NCBI GenBank assembly: GCA_002344795.1
Contig: DDUM01000020.1
Coordinates: 172,118-236,117, forward strand
Reading direction: 5' to 3'
Source: Flammeovirgaceae bacterium UBA2338
Lineage (GTDB): Bacteria; Bacteroidota; Bacteroidia; Cytophagales; Cyclobacteriaceae
Length of the DNA stretch: 64,000 bases
Shown here: in pieces, positions 43,257 to 51,569 of the stretch
How positions within the stretch are numbered: the first letter of the stretch is position 1
Layout: each line of letters opens with the position of its first letter
Translations under genes and position numbers: made by a program
The notes under the pieces: generated by a model
Database searches by the model: none
What the model saw: the letters and a program-made list of their open reading frames with translations, nothing else
What the model was told of the DNA's origin: nothing

Positions 43257-43464
43257 GTTTATTCTTTTATTTTTTTTATTTAATTTTTGAATAAACATAT
43301 ACGAATGGCGTGCCATCGTATGAACCATCGAAAAAGAGCCAAAAACGTGGTTTTGTGTTTTACGCTCATCCCAATTTGGGAATTATAATCCCATTAGGGC
43401 AAGTCAAACCCAAGTTGAGAATTCAATAATCTTTTGGGAATCCATTTTTGGTGTTCTCAGAGAA

Positions 43465-43640
43465 TGTGGAGTAAGGAGAAACTTGTTCCTGCAGCTTGCC
43501 TGGGTAACTCATCCGGTAAGCTACCTTTTGGCGAATCCCATCAAACGTTCAATGGTTATCAGGTGTGTACAAAAACCTGATCATTATGGTCACTATAAGA
43601 TTTGCTCATTTGATTTGGTGATAATTTAGCGAGCATAAAA
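43465..43640 (+). pseudogene. Decayed 3-prime fragment of the sodium:solute symporter gene
   Basis: This otherwise gene-free stretch aligns with the end of the symporter (about 42690-42876). AGTAAGGAGAAACTTGTTCC matches the symporter bases at 42696, and FNGYQV then, after a 1-nt deletion, YKNLII matches LNGYQVGYENLII. Stop codons and indels show no coding use. About 210 bases before it (43257-43464) hold the promoter side of paralogue A and a CCCAATTTGGGA palindrome. Confidence 0.8.
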
Positions 43641-43641
43641 A

Positions 43642-43665
43642 AAGGTCACTCAAATGAGCGACCTT
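43642..43665 (-). terminator. Terminator of paralogue B
   Basis: On the minus strand AAGGTCGCTC / GAGTGACCTT with loop ATTT is followed by seven T residues. It is the counterpart of the hairpin at 42864-42886. Confidence 0.8.
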
Positions 43666-43690
43666 CCAGATTAAACCAACCGACAATCAA

Positions 43691-44020
43691 TTATCTAATA
43701 ACTTGACTTAAGATGAGTTCTTTATTGAAATTAAACTCGTTAATCTCAACGCCATCTTTTACTACTTTGATGGTATAAGATCCAAATTTCACTTTATCAA
43801 AATCAATAACCATTTTTTTCCTTTTGATAGTCATTGTTGTTACCACTTCTCCTGTCGAATAAGTAACCAGTACTTCTCCACCGAACAAATCTTTGTCAAC
43901 CTTCATTACAAAATGGTCTTGCTGACTGGTTTCTACAACCGCAATTGGATCAGGATTAGCTGCAAATAAGTTAGCAGATATAGAGAAGAAAGAGATAAGG
44001 ATGATGCTAAGCGTTTTCAT
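43691..44020 (-). CDS. Small exported protein, paralogue B
   Basis: A 109-residue protein. Signal peptide ends near NLFAAN (about residue 21). The mature part (HFVMKVDKDLFGGEVLVTY, TIKRKKMVIDFDKVKFGSY, FNFNKELILSQVIR) is a beta-rich domain shared with paralogue A at 42912-43256. It differs mainly in the segment after the signal peptide, which is shorter by four or five residues, and keeps the core motifs. Its terminator and its upstream 140 bp are also shared. Function unknown. Confidence 0.85.
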   Translation of the reverse strand: MKTLSIILISFFSISANLFAANPDPIAVVETSQQDHFVMKVDKDLFGGEVLVTYSTGEVVTTMTIKRKKMVIDFDKVKFGSYTIKVVKDGVEINEFNFNKELILSQVIR

Positions 44021-44164
44021 GTTTTATTCGTTTATATTTTTTTATTCAATTTTTGAATAGACATATACGAATGGCGTGCCACCACCTAAAACAGCCAAAA
44101 CAAGCCGAAAACAACGTTTCATTTTTGGATTAATCCCATTCTGGGAAATTGAATCCCAATTAGC

Positions 44165-44506
44165 CTAGCCCAATTCCTTATATGGATCCCAAAAAACCGT
44201 AGAAAAGTCAACTATTGAGTCATTTTCCACTTTCAACCCCTCTCTTTCAAGTCGGTATTGCATCGTTGTGGGTGTTTTGAAGTGAAACCTACCGGTAAGC
44301 TGCCCATTTCTATTGACCACCCGATGCGCTGGTATTGTTTTATCATTGTGAGCTGCATTCATGGCCCATCCCACCATTCGTGCACTCATCTTAGTACCCA
44401 GATAAGTGGCAATAGCTCCATAACTGGTAGCTCGCCCTTTTGGAATCAATCTCACAACATCATAAACGTCATCAAAAAAATTATATGCTTTCTCTTTTTT
44501 AGCCAT
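44165..44506 (-). CDS. Alkyltransferase-like protein (MGMT family without the active cysteine)
   Basis: A 113-residue protein with the MGMT DNA-binding domain: IPKGRATSYGAIATYLGT holds the helix-turn-helix with the Arg finger, and SARMVGWAMNAAHND follows. The active-site PCHR is IPAHRVV, so the cysteine that accepts the alkyl group is Ala. Such ATL proteins bind O6-alkylguanine and pass it to nucleotide excision repair. Length matches known ATLs. Its last bases lie at the end of duplication copy 2. Confidence 0.9.
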   Translation of the reverse strand: MAKKEKAYNFFDDVYDVVRLIPKGRATSYGAIATYLGTKMSARMVGWAMNAAHNDKTIPAHRVVNRNGQLTGRFHFKTPTTMQYRLEREGLKVENDSIVDFSTVFWDPYKELG

Positions 44507-44573
44507 ATCTACCAGTAATCAAATTGATAGGCTGAATTTAGCAGTTATTGGCGCTTTGGTATACTAGAGGCCT

Positions 44574-44581
44574 TAAATTTG
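44574..44581 (+). promoter_or_regulatory. -7 promoter box before the 44597 gene
   Basis: TAAATTTG matches TAnnTTTG exactly, 15 nt before the ATG. A TTG at 44548-44550 is 23 nt upstream. Confidence 0.5.
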
Positions 44582-44596
44582 CTCAGATTCTAAACT

Positions 44597-46120
44597 ATGA
44601 AGAAAGTAATTATTTTAATCTTTGTCTGTTGTTCTAATCTGGTACTCGCACAAGATCTGATTTTCCCTTTCCAATACGGATGGAATATTTTGTCGGAGGG
44701 TGATGAGCTAAAATTCACACTCAAAGTTAGAGATTCAGTTCCCCCAAGGTTTTTTAGTTTAGATGGCTTTGAATCTACAGGGATGCAATTCGATACGTTG
44801 GGAAACTTCTATTGGAAGCCAGGCTTTGATTTGGTTGATAGGCTTGAGAAACTAAAGGATTTCAATGTAATCTTTGAAGTATCCTTGGAAGATGGTCGAA
44901 AAGCTCGCACACCAATTACTTTTACTGTGCTTCATAAAAATCGACCCCCCTCCATTGAAGAGCTGCCGGTTGTATATGTGAAGATGGCCTCCAGTAATAG
45001 TTATCAAATACCTGCAGAGTATGTTAGAGACCTGGACGGAGATCCAATTACTTTTAGACCGGTACAAGAAAAAATGCCACAAGGAGCTAATCTCAGTTCG
45101 CAAGGACTGTTTACCTGGACCCCATCAAAAAGTCAGTTTTATGCCTTGAGGGACAAACCGCTTACCATTGAGTTTATTGTTGAAGACCAACCTGACAAGG
45201 CCACAAGTTTGGGAAAATTAAAAATTGCTCAAACACAAATGGATTTGCCACCAGAAATATTGATTGTGCCCGGAGACAGTGCCTTAACAGTATCTGAAAA
45301 CGATGTTGTTAACCTAAAAATATATGTATCAGACCCAAATGGAGACGAGAATATTGCTGAAGTTGGTTTTGTATCCACTGATCCTCAGGTACCTAAGGAG
45401 AGCTTTAGAGAAAACACAAAAGTACAATCTGAGTTTATATGGACACCAGGATATGATTTTGTGGAGGAGGCTGATGCAACAAAAACAGTTGACTTTACAT
45501 TTTTTGCAATCGACAATGCCAACAACCGAACGCAACGCAAGGTAAGGGTGGTTGTTAAAGATGCCGAGAATATTGAGGAGAAGGATAAACTATCCTACAT
45601 CAAGTATCGGAATTCACTTATTCAGACAAAAGCACTTATTGATATTCTGGATGATAATCACGAAACACTTTCAAAAGCATACAAAAAAGCTAAAAAAGGC
45701 AAGAAAAATAGGGCTTTGATCAATGCCTCTCTGGGCGCCACCACAGGCCTCTCCCCTGTTATCCTTCCTACAGATCCTTCAAAAGTTGTCTCTGCCATTG
45801 GGGGTACAACCGTGCTTACATTAGGTACACTTGAAGCCACAGAGCTTTTGGGAAAGTCGAAAAACGATATTTTGGAGAAAATGAAGGTCAATGTTGAGAT
45901 ACGAAATCAACTTCAGATAGCGGGAGACAATTTTGCCAGAAAGTATGCGCTTAAATCGAGTCGGAGAAACCAGGAGTTCGATATTGACCGGGACAAGCTC
46001 CTTCCTATTATCAACAATCAGAAATTGGTGATATTAGAGATAGATGCCAGTAAGCCGAGCCGAAGCGACTACTCAGACAAAGATCTCAAGAAAACCTTTC
46101 CTGATTTTAGCAGTGAGTAA
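44597..46120 (+). CDS. Exported protein with cadherin/Ig-like repeats
   Basis: A 507-residue protein. A signal peptide ends near VLAQD (about residue 20). Residues about 20-310 hold three Ig-like/cadherin-like units; each has a FxWTP or similar turn (NFYWKPGFDLVDR, LFTWTPSKSQFYA, EFIWTPGYDFVEEAD) and Asp-Gly loops (RDLDGDPITF, SDPNGDENI). About 325-440 are helical and lysine-rich, with a hydrophobic stretch GLSPVILPTDPSKVVSAIGG. No type IX sorting tail is seen. Probably a surface or periplasmic adhesion-like protein; function unknown. Confidence 0.75.
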   Translation: MKKVIILIFVCCSNLVLAQDLIFPFQYGWNILSEGDELKFTLKVRDSVPPRFFSLDGFESTGMQFDTLGNFYWKPGFDLVDRLEKLKDFNVIFEVSLEDGRKARTPITFTVLHKNRPPSIEELPVVYVKMASSNSYQIPAEYVRDLDGDPITFRPVQEKMPQGANLSSQGLFTWTPSKSQFYALRDKPLTIEFIVEDQPDKATSLGKLKIAQTQMDLPPEILIVPGDSALTVSENDVVNLKIYVSDPNGDENIAEVGFVSTDPQVPKESFRENTKVQSEFIWTPGYDFVEEADATKTVDFTFFAIDNANNRTQRKVRVVVKDAENIEEKDKLSYIKYRNSLIQTKALIDILDDNHETLSKAYKKAKKGKKNRALINASLGATTGLSPVILPTDPSKVVSAIGGTTVLTLGTLEATELLGKSKNDILEKMKVNVEIRNQLQIAGDNFARKYALKSSRRNQEFDIDRDKLLPIINNQKLVILEIDASKPSRSDYSDKDLKKTFPDFSSE

Positions 46121-46207
46121 TGAGTCACTCCTTTGGTGAAAACGAATTATCAATTACTTTTGCCGTCCGATCGCGCTTGGGTAGGAATCCGACCATGGTG
46201 CACCTAC

Positions 46208-46292
46208 AGAGGAGTGGCAGAGCGGTCGAATGCGGCGGTCTTGAAAACCGTTGAACCGCAAGGTTCCGGGGGTTCGAATCCCTCCTCCTCTG
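46208..46292 (+). tRNA. tRNA-Ser (anticodon UGA)
   Basis: A cloverleaf of 85 nt. Acceptor arms AGAGGAG and CTCCTCT pair perfectly. The anticodon stem is GCGGT/ACCGT with loop CTTGAAA giving anticodon TGA. A long variable arm (class II) follows, and the T-loop is TTCGAAT. The CCA end is not encoded (the next bases are CTAATAAA). Confidence 0.97.
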
Positions 46293-46305
46293 CTAATAAA
46301 TCAAA

Positions 46306-46329
46306 GTCCCGCGAGAGCGGGATTTTTTT
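46306..46329 (+). terminator. Terminator after tRNA-Ser
   Basis: TCCCGC / GCGGGA with loop GAGA is followed by seven T residues. Confidence 0.85.
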
Positions 46330-47022
46330 GTTAGTGAAGCCCGGAAAATGAAGTTTTCAAAGGCGACACTAGCAATAAAAAACCTCGAAGGAACGGAGAG
46401 GACTTTGATGAATTTGACACTCCCCTAAAAGGGATCATCCTTCCTCCCTGCCTGCGGCAGGCAGACACTGCAAAAGAAAAACAAATTAACGGCTCCGAGT
46501 CTCTAGGGGCTTTAGAGACTAGGCTCCAACTTTTGTTTGACTTGATTGAAGGATTGGCACAGAAACAATGCAAGCGAAGCGAACTGTAGTTTGGTTTTCT
46601 TTGCACTCCCTCATAAGAGACCATGTCTCATAATCCCTCCCCTCTGAATTCGGAAGGCAGGTTCAGCAAGCGAAGGCTCTGATGATAGTCAGGTTTTTGC
46701 TTGACACTCCCAAAAAAATGGGGCGCCTTAACGTGATCCTTTCGCTTTGCAAAATCCAATTCATTTTACCTCATTAGAAAACAAGTGGTCGTTCTTAAAC
46801 ATTTTCATTTTTGAGAGCTCTTTTAGCGCAACCTGTATAGATAAAATATTTTTTTCACCAATTTATTTCAATGGTATACCACCTGTACAAATCTTTGACA
46901 CTTTTTTAAACTGGTGAGTTATTTACCCTTTAAAGAGCCTAATACTCATTCATACAGTTTTAAATTTTGCTACAATACATTCTGCCGATATTTTTTTCAA
47001 AGTTTAAACTAACATACAAACT
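46330..47022. other. 693-bp non-coding spacer with palindromes and a start-less frame
   Basis: No supported gene. It holds the perfect palindrome CTGCCTGCGGCAGGCAG (46448-46464), the inverted repeat AGTCTCTA/TAGAGACT (near 46498-46520), and three imperfect copies of a TTGACACTCCC-like core (near 46413, 46600 and 46700). Frame 46338-46589 is open for 83 codons but begins right after a stop and has no start codon. The last 230 bp are AT-rich and lead to the SusC gene; AAATTTTGC near 46967 could be its -7 box. Confidence 0.6.
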
Positions 47023-50007
47023 ATGAGTGAAAATTACCCACTAATCTTTTTGCTTCTGCTGTTCCTCCTTCCAGGAATTGTAAAAGCACAAAGCAGAACT
47101 GTAACCGGGACGGTTACTTATTCGGACGATGCATCAGGTATACCTGGTGTGAATGTACTTGTGAAAGGTACTTCAACTGGAGTAGTTACCGATTTTAATG
47201 GTAGCTATACTATTCAAGTGCCATCAGACAATTCAAGACTGGTATTTTCTTTCATTGGATTCCAAACACAGGAAGTCCTTGTAGGAACTAATACCCAAAT
47301 TGATGTGAAGATGGCTGAAGATGTACAACAACTATCGGAAATTGTTGTGACAGGATATGGTGAGCAAGAAAGGAAGACGCTTACTAGCTCAATTTCTTCA
47401 ATTGACAAATCGGCAATTGAAAATTTACCATCACCTAGCCCAGATGTATTAATGCAGGGGCGTGCGTCAGGTGTACTTGTTTCTTCTAGCTCGGGAACCC
47501 CAGGCGGAGGAATCTCAGTACGTGTGCGAGGATCAACGTCAGTAAATGCAGGCAATGACCCTCTATACGTAATTGATGGAATCCCTATGCAATCAGCTGT
47601 TATCGCTAATTCTGGGGACCTAGCCAATGAAGGTGTTGGCGGTCAGTTATCTAACCCGATGGCTGATATCAACCCTGCGGACATTGAATCAATCGAAGTT
47701 CTGAAAGATGCTTCCGCAACTGCAATTTATGGTGCACGTGCCGCTAATGGTGTGGTTTTAATTACTACCAAAAGAGGTAACAATAAAGGAACCAAAATCA
47801 ATGTGGGTTCTTATTATGGTGTTCAAAACGTTTGGAAAAAACCTGACCTTGTAGATGGCCCCACGTATGAAATGCTTCGCAATGAGGCAGCTGTAAATAA
47901 TGGTGGGTCTCCCATCTATTCGGATCCTGCCAATGCAGTGAGCACCAATTATCCCGATCAAATATTCAGAGAAGCTGCAATCAGCAACTTTGATGTTTCG
48001 GTTACTGGAGGTGACAATAGCATTCAGTACATGCTTTCGGGTTCCAAATTCAATCAGCAAGGTATTATTAAACCAAGTGAGTTTGACCGTGCCACAGGAA
48101 GATTAAATCTCGATGCATTTGTTACTGACAAATTGAAGGTTGGTACCAGTATTCTTTATTCAAAGAACACACGCAACAGGTTAAATAACGATGATAATAT
48201 TAACGGAGCATTGGGGGGCACCTTTTTCTTTCCTCCTAACCTACCTGCTTATCAACCGGATGGTTCTTATACCAAGTTTAGCATCTTTGAAAACCCGCTT
48301 GCTGTAATCAATGAGAACAACATTTCCATGAAAACTAATAGGGTGTTGGCAAATCTTTATGCAGAATATGAATTCTTTCCAGGGTTATCCCTTCGGTCTA
48401 CCTATAGTCAAGACTATTCAAGCATAAGAGAAGATGTTTATATCAACACCAAATTGAATTCGGGTGCCGCGGTAAATGGAAGTGCTGTCTCTGCAGTGAC
48501 TACTTCCGAAAGCTGGATTCAGGAAAATGTACTGAATTTCCAGAAACGTTTTGGTTCAGGTCATAACTTGGGAGTTCTTCTTGGAACTACATTACAAGAA
48601 TCAGTAGTAGAAAAGACTCGCGCCTCTGGAACAGGGTTTCCAAGTGATGACTTTACGAGAATAGCTTCTGCTGCCGTGCAGCAATCTTCTTCTATTGGTT
48701 CGAGCTGGGGTATCGCTTCATTGTTCACCAGAATAAACTACGGGTACAAAGACAAATATTTGTTCACCGTAAATATGAGACGTGATGCTTCATCGCGATT
48801 TGGTAAGGCTAACCAGTGGGGAACATTCCCTTCAGTTGCCTTAGGTTGGGTAGTTACTGAAGAGTCGTTCATGGATGACATCAATGCCTTGAGCACCTTG
48901 AAGCTTAGAGTGAGTTATGGTGTAACAGGAAACCAGAATGGAATCAATGATTTCCAATCCAGAGGATTATGGACTGGTGGAGCTAACTATACCTCAACCC
49001 CGGGCACCGAAGCTAGTCAGTTGGGCAACCCTGATTTGAAATGGGAGCGCACCGGACAGTTTGATGTTGGTTTCGACATGGGTCTTTTCCAAAACAAACT
49101 AAATCTAACTTTTGACTACTACGACAAGAAGACAACAGACTTGTTGTTGGAGGTCCCTGTACCCCGCACTACCGGATTTAATTCATTGTTCCAGAACTTT
49201 GGTGAAATGAGGAACAAAGGAATTGAACTTTCAATCTCCGGAGATGTAGTAAAACAGTCCAACTTCAGTTGGAATGTCCTGTTCAACGTGGCGCAAAACA
49301 AGAATGAAATTGTAAAGTTGGCTCAGGCTATCCCCGTTTACAATAGGGATATTATACGTCTAGAAGAAGGCATTTCATTATATTCATTCTGGATGCATGA
49401 GCAGCTAGGAGTAAGGCCTGAAGATGGAAGTCCTATATGGAGACAAGTAGATGACAGTAGGCCATTCGATCCAAATATTGACCGCTTTATTGTGGGCAAT
49501 GCATGGCCTGATTTCTTTGGTGGTCTTACTAACAACTTGAAATACAAAAATATCGATATGATGGTGTTTTTTCAGTATTCAATTGGCAATGACCAATTGT
49601 TCTGGAGTAGGTTTTTCCAGGAACATGGCGGAACACGTAACACGAGTTTTATGACGAGTCAATTGGATCGCTGGCAAAAACCTGGCGACATAACCATGGT
49701 CCCAAAAATGACCAATGCTAATTATGCAGCCAACTTGCGCCCGTCTCGTTTGGTTGAAGATGGCTCTTATGTAAGACTCAAGAACATTACTATCGGATAC
49801 ACATTCCCGTCTTCGCTAGTAAACAAGATTGGATTGAGCAACGCTCGTATTTATGTTTCAGGGCAAAACCTACTCACGTTTACCAACTACTCAGGAATGG
49901 ATCCGGAAGTAAACGCAACTGCCTCTACTGCATTGACTCAAGGTGTTGATTTTTATACTATGCCTCAACCTCGTGTTGTAATGGGTGGTATTAATCTAAC
50001 ATTCTAA
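47023..50007 (+). CDS. SusC/RagA-family TonB-linked outer-membrane protein
   Basis: A 994-residue transporter. A signal peptide ends near VKAQS. Residues about 25-105 are the CarboxypepD_reg-like domain (VTGTVTYSDDASGIPGVNV), followed by the TonB box region (EIVVTGYGEQERK) and the plug with the SusC signature SPDVLMQGRASGV and VSSSSGTPGGGISVRVRG. The barrel ends ...PRVVMGGINLTF. With the following SusD it forms a glycan or oligomer importer, energised by TonB. No glycoside hydrolase or regulator is adjacent, so the ligand is unknown. Confidence 0.96.
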   Translation: MSENYPLIFLLLLFLLPGIVKAQSRTVTGTVTYSDDASGIPGVNVLVKGTSTGVVTDFNGSYTIQVPSDNSRLVFSFIGFQTQEVLVGTNTQIDVKMAEDVQQLSEIVVTGYGEQERKTLTSSISSIDKSAIENLPSPSPDVLMQGRASGVLVSSSSGTPGGGISVRVRGSTSVNAGNDPLYVIDGIPMQSAVIANSGDLANEGVGGQLSNPMADINPADIESIEVLKDASATAIYGARAANGVVLITTKRGNNKGTKINVGSYYGVQNVWKKPDLVDGPTYEMLRNEAAVNNGGSPIYSDPANAVSTNYPDQIFREAAISNFDVSVTGGDNSIQYMLSGSKFNQQGIIKPSEFDRATGRLNLDAFVTDKLKVGTSILYSKNTRNRLNNDDNINGALGGTFFFPPNLPAYQPDGSYTKFSIFENPLAVINENNISMKTNRVLANLYAEYEFFPGLSLRSTYSQDYSSIREDVYINTKLNSGAAVNGSAVSAVTTSESWIQENVLNFQKRFGSGHNLGVLLGTTLQESVVEKTRASGTGFPSDDFTRIASAAVQQSSSIGSSWGIASLFTRINYGYKDKYLFTVNMRRDASSRFGKANQWGTFPSVALGWVVTEESFMDDINALSTLKLRVSYGVTGNQNGINDFQSRGLWTGGANYTSTPGTEASQLGNPDLKWERTGQFDVGFDMGLFQNKLNLTFDYYDKKTTDLLLEVPVPRTTGFNSLFQNFGEMRNKGIELSISGDVVKQSNFSWNVLFNVAQNKNEIVKLAQAIPVYNRDIIRLEEGISLYSFWMHEQLGVRPEDGSPIWRQVDDSRPFDPNIDRFIVGNAWPDFFGGLTNNLKYKNIDMMVFFQYSIGNDQLFWSRFFQEHGGTRNTSFMTSQLDRWQKPGDITMVPKMTNANYAANLRPSRLVEDGSYVRLKNITIGYTFPSSLVNKIGLSNARIYVSGQNLLTFTNYSGMDPEVNATASTALTQGVDFYTMPQPRVVMGGINLTF

Positions 50008-50051
50008 TTATACTTAGGTATGAAATACCATAATCAAAAAACAAAAAGTAA

Positions 50052-51449
50052 ATGAAAAGAAAATATTTATCACTGATTCTGCTGGCTGGTGTGATGTCTT
50101 GCAATGTGCTGGACCAGGAGCCGCAGGTACAGATATCAGATCAAACGGCTTTTAGCAACGCTAAATCAGCTGCTGCGGCATTAGCAGGACTTTACAATCA
50201 ATTACAGGATGCTGACTATTACGGAGGCTCTTTTATTCACCAAACTGAATGTGCCAGTGACCTATCGCAAAGTGTAGGAACATGGGATTTCTACAGGGAA
50301 TTGGACACTTACTCAATTGACGCAAGTAATCAAGAGATTACACAGTTTTATGAAAGGGCATACAAGGGGGTGAACCAGGCTAATAATATTATAGCCAATG
50401 TTCCCGGTATTGTTGACTTAACCGATGAAAAGAAGAACAACTACCTTGGCCAGGCTTATTTTTTACGAGGCCTAATGTTCTTTGATTTGGTAAGAACATT
50501 TGGAGGTATTCCAGGTGAGTCAGGAAAATACGGAATAGCATTACCGCTAAAGCCCGCTACTCAAATCGATGAATCTATCTATTTGTCTCGGGAGACCATT
50601 GCTAAATCATACGAACAAGTAAGGATGGATCTTGAAACGGCTCTTACTCTCCTTCCTGAAAACCAGGGAAGTGACGGAGCAAGCAGATCATCGGCAGTAA
50701 AAGGAAGTGCCCGTGCTTTGTTAGGTCGTTACCATCTTTACATGAAAGAGTATGATGATGCTATTGACTATGCTACGTTGGTTATTGACGACCCTCGTTA
50801 TGCGCTTGAGCCTTCTTATGAAGCAATCTACTCGAACAAGTTAACTACAGAATCCATTTTCGAATTGTCTTTCGACAATATTGATCAAAGTGATGTGAGG
50901 TACTGGTATTTCCCCGGAGCACAAGGTGGCCGAGGAGAATTGGCTGTTCATGAAGACTTTGTTACGGAAATTCAAGCCAATACAAATGATGTAAGAGGTA
51001 CCATGTTCGGATTTGATGCAATACAGGGCGTATATTATCCAACAAAGTACAAAAAGGCCAATGATGATGACAACGTACACATTCTTCGTGTTGCGGAAAT
51101 GTATTTAATTCGCGCAGAAGCCCGTGCTATAAAGGGGTATGCTGGTGCAGAAGATGACTTGAATGAAATACGCAACAGGGCTGGTGTAGCTGATTATGAC
51201 GCTTTAGCTGATGGCGCCTTACTTGATGCTATTGCCAAAGAGAATAAATTTGAGTTTGCGTTTGAGGGTCACAGGTGGTTTGATTTGGTACGCACAGGCA
51301 AGGCCTTAACCGTTCTTTCTTCAGTTAACAGAAAGAACTCCTCGGCTCCAGTATCCCTTGATAATCCTGATTATTTAGTGTTTCCTATTCCTCGTGACGA
51401 AACACTCTCTAATCCCAATATGAATCAAAATGATGGATACGGAAACTAA
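50052..51449 (+). CDS. SusD/RagB-family nutrient-binding lipoprotein
   Basis: A 465-residue surface lipoprotein. The lipobox is GVMSC (Cys17), followed by NVLDQEPQVQISDQTAF, the usual SusD opening. The TPR-like helices contain QAYFLRGLMFFDLVRTFGGIP and GSARALLGRYHLYMKEYDDAI, and the C-terminal half ends with RWFDLVRTGKAL and YLVFPIPRDETLSNPNMNQNDGY. It pairs with the SusC 44 nt upstream. Ligand cannot be told. Confidence 0.96.
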   Translation: MKRKYLSLILLAGVMSCNVLDQEPQVQISDQTAFSNAKSAAAALAGLYNQLQDADYYGGSFIHQTECASDLSQSVGTWDFYRELDTYSIDASNQEITQFYERAYKGVNQANNIIANVPGIVDLTDEKKNNYLGQAYFLRGLMFFDLVRTFGGIPGESGKYGIALPLKPATQIDESIYLSRETIAKSYEQVRMDLETALTLLPENQGSDGASRSSAVKGSARALLGRYHLYMKEYDDAIDYATLVIDDPRYALEPSYEAIYSNKLTTESIFELSFDNIDQSDVRYWYFPGAQGGRGELAVHEDFVTEIQANTNDVRGTMFGFDAIQGVYYPTKYKKANDDDNVHILRVAEMYLIRAEARAIKGYAGAEDDLNEIRNRAGVADYDALADGALLDAIAKENKFEFAFEGHRWFDLVRTGKALTVLSSVNRKNSSAPVSLDNPDYLVFPIPRDETLSNPNMNQNDGYGN

Positions 51450-51470
51450 GTATTTGTTCAATGGCTAAAA

Positions 51471-51503
51471 AAGGGGCTGTCTCAAAAGGGCAGCCTTTTT
51501 TTA
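51471..51503 (+). terminator. Terminator after susD
   Basis: The stem GGCTG / CAGCC (extended by A and T runs) closes a loop with TCTCAAAAG and ends in seven T residues. It shares the CTGTCTCAAAAG core with the spacers at 17.5 and 63.1 kb. Confidence 0.8.
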
Positions 51504-51569
51504 TTTCAATGACCCGTACTAAAACAGAATAACAACAATTGAACTTTAATTCACACAAATCAAAAAAAT

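Larger units (their letters stand above)
42690..43412. repeat. Tandem segmental duplication, copy 1
   Basis: Copy 1 runs from the end of the symporter gene through the small secreted-protein gene to about 43412. Copy 2 is at 43465-44172, offset 764-779 bp. Anchors: GTAAG at 42696/43471, CAATGGTTATCAGG at 42779/43550, ATTAAACCAACCGACAATCA near 42891/43671, ACATATACGAATGGCGTGCC just upstream of both genes. Edges are approximate. Confidence 0.8.
43465..44172. repeat. Tandem segmental duplication, copy 2
   Basis: Second copy, containing a decayed symporter fragment, the terminator, paralogue B and its flank to the end of the alkyltransferase-like gene. Near the far end ATCCCATTCTGGGA matches ATCCCAATTTGGGA of copy 1. 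Differences are spread throughout, so the event is old. Confidence 0.8.

Noticed and set aside
46133..46351. 72-residue open frame across the tRNA-Ser gene
   Set aside because: It reads straight through the tRNA; its protein is just the translation of the cloverleaf and terminator.
46331..46624. 97-residue minus-strand frame behind tRNA-Ser
   Set aside because: It overlaps the palindromes and the opposite start-less frame; neither strand has a credible start and neighbour support.
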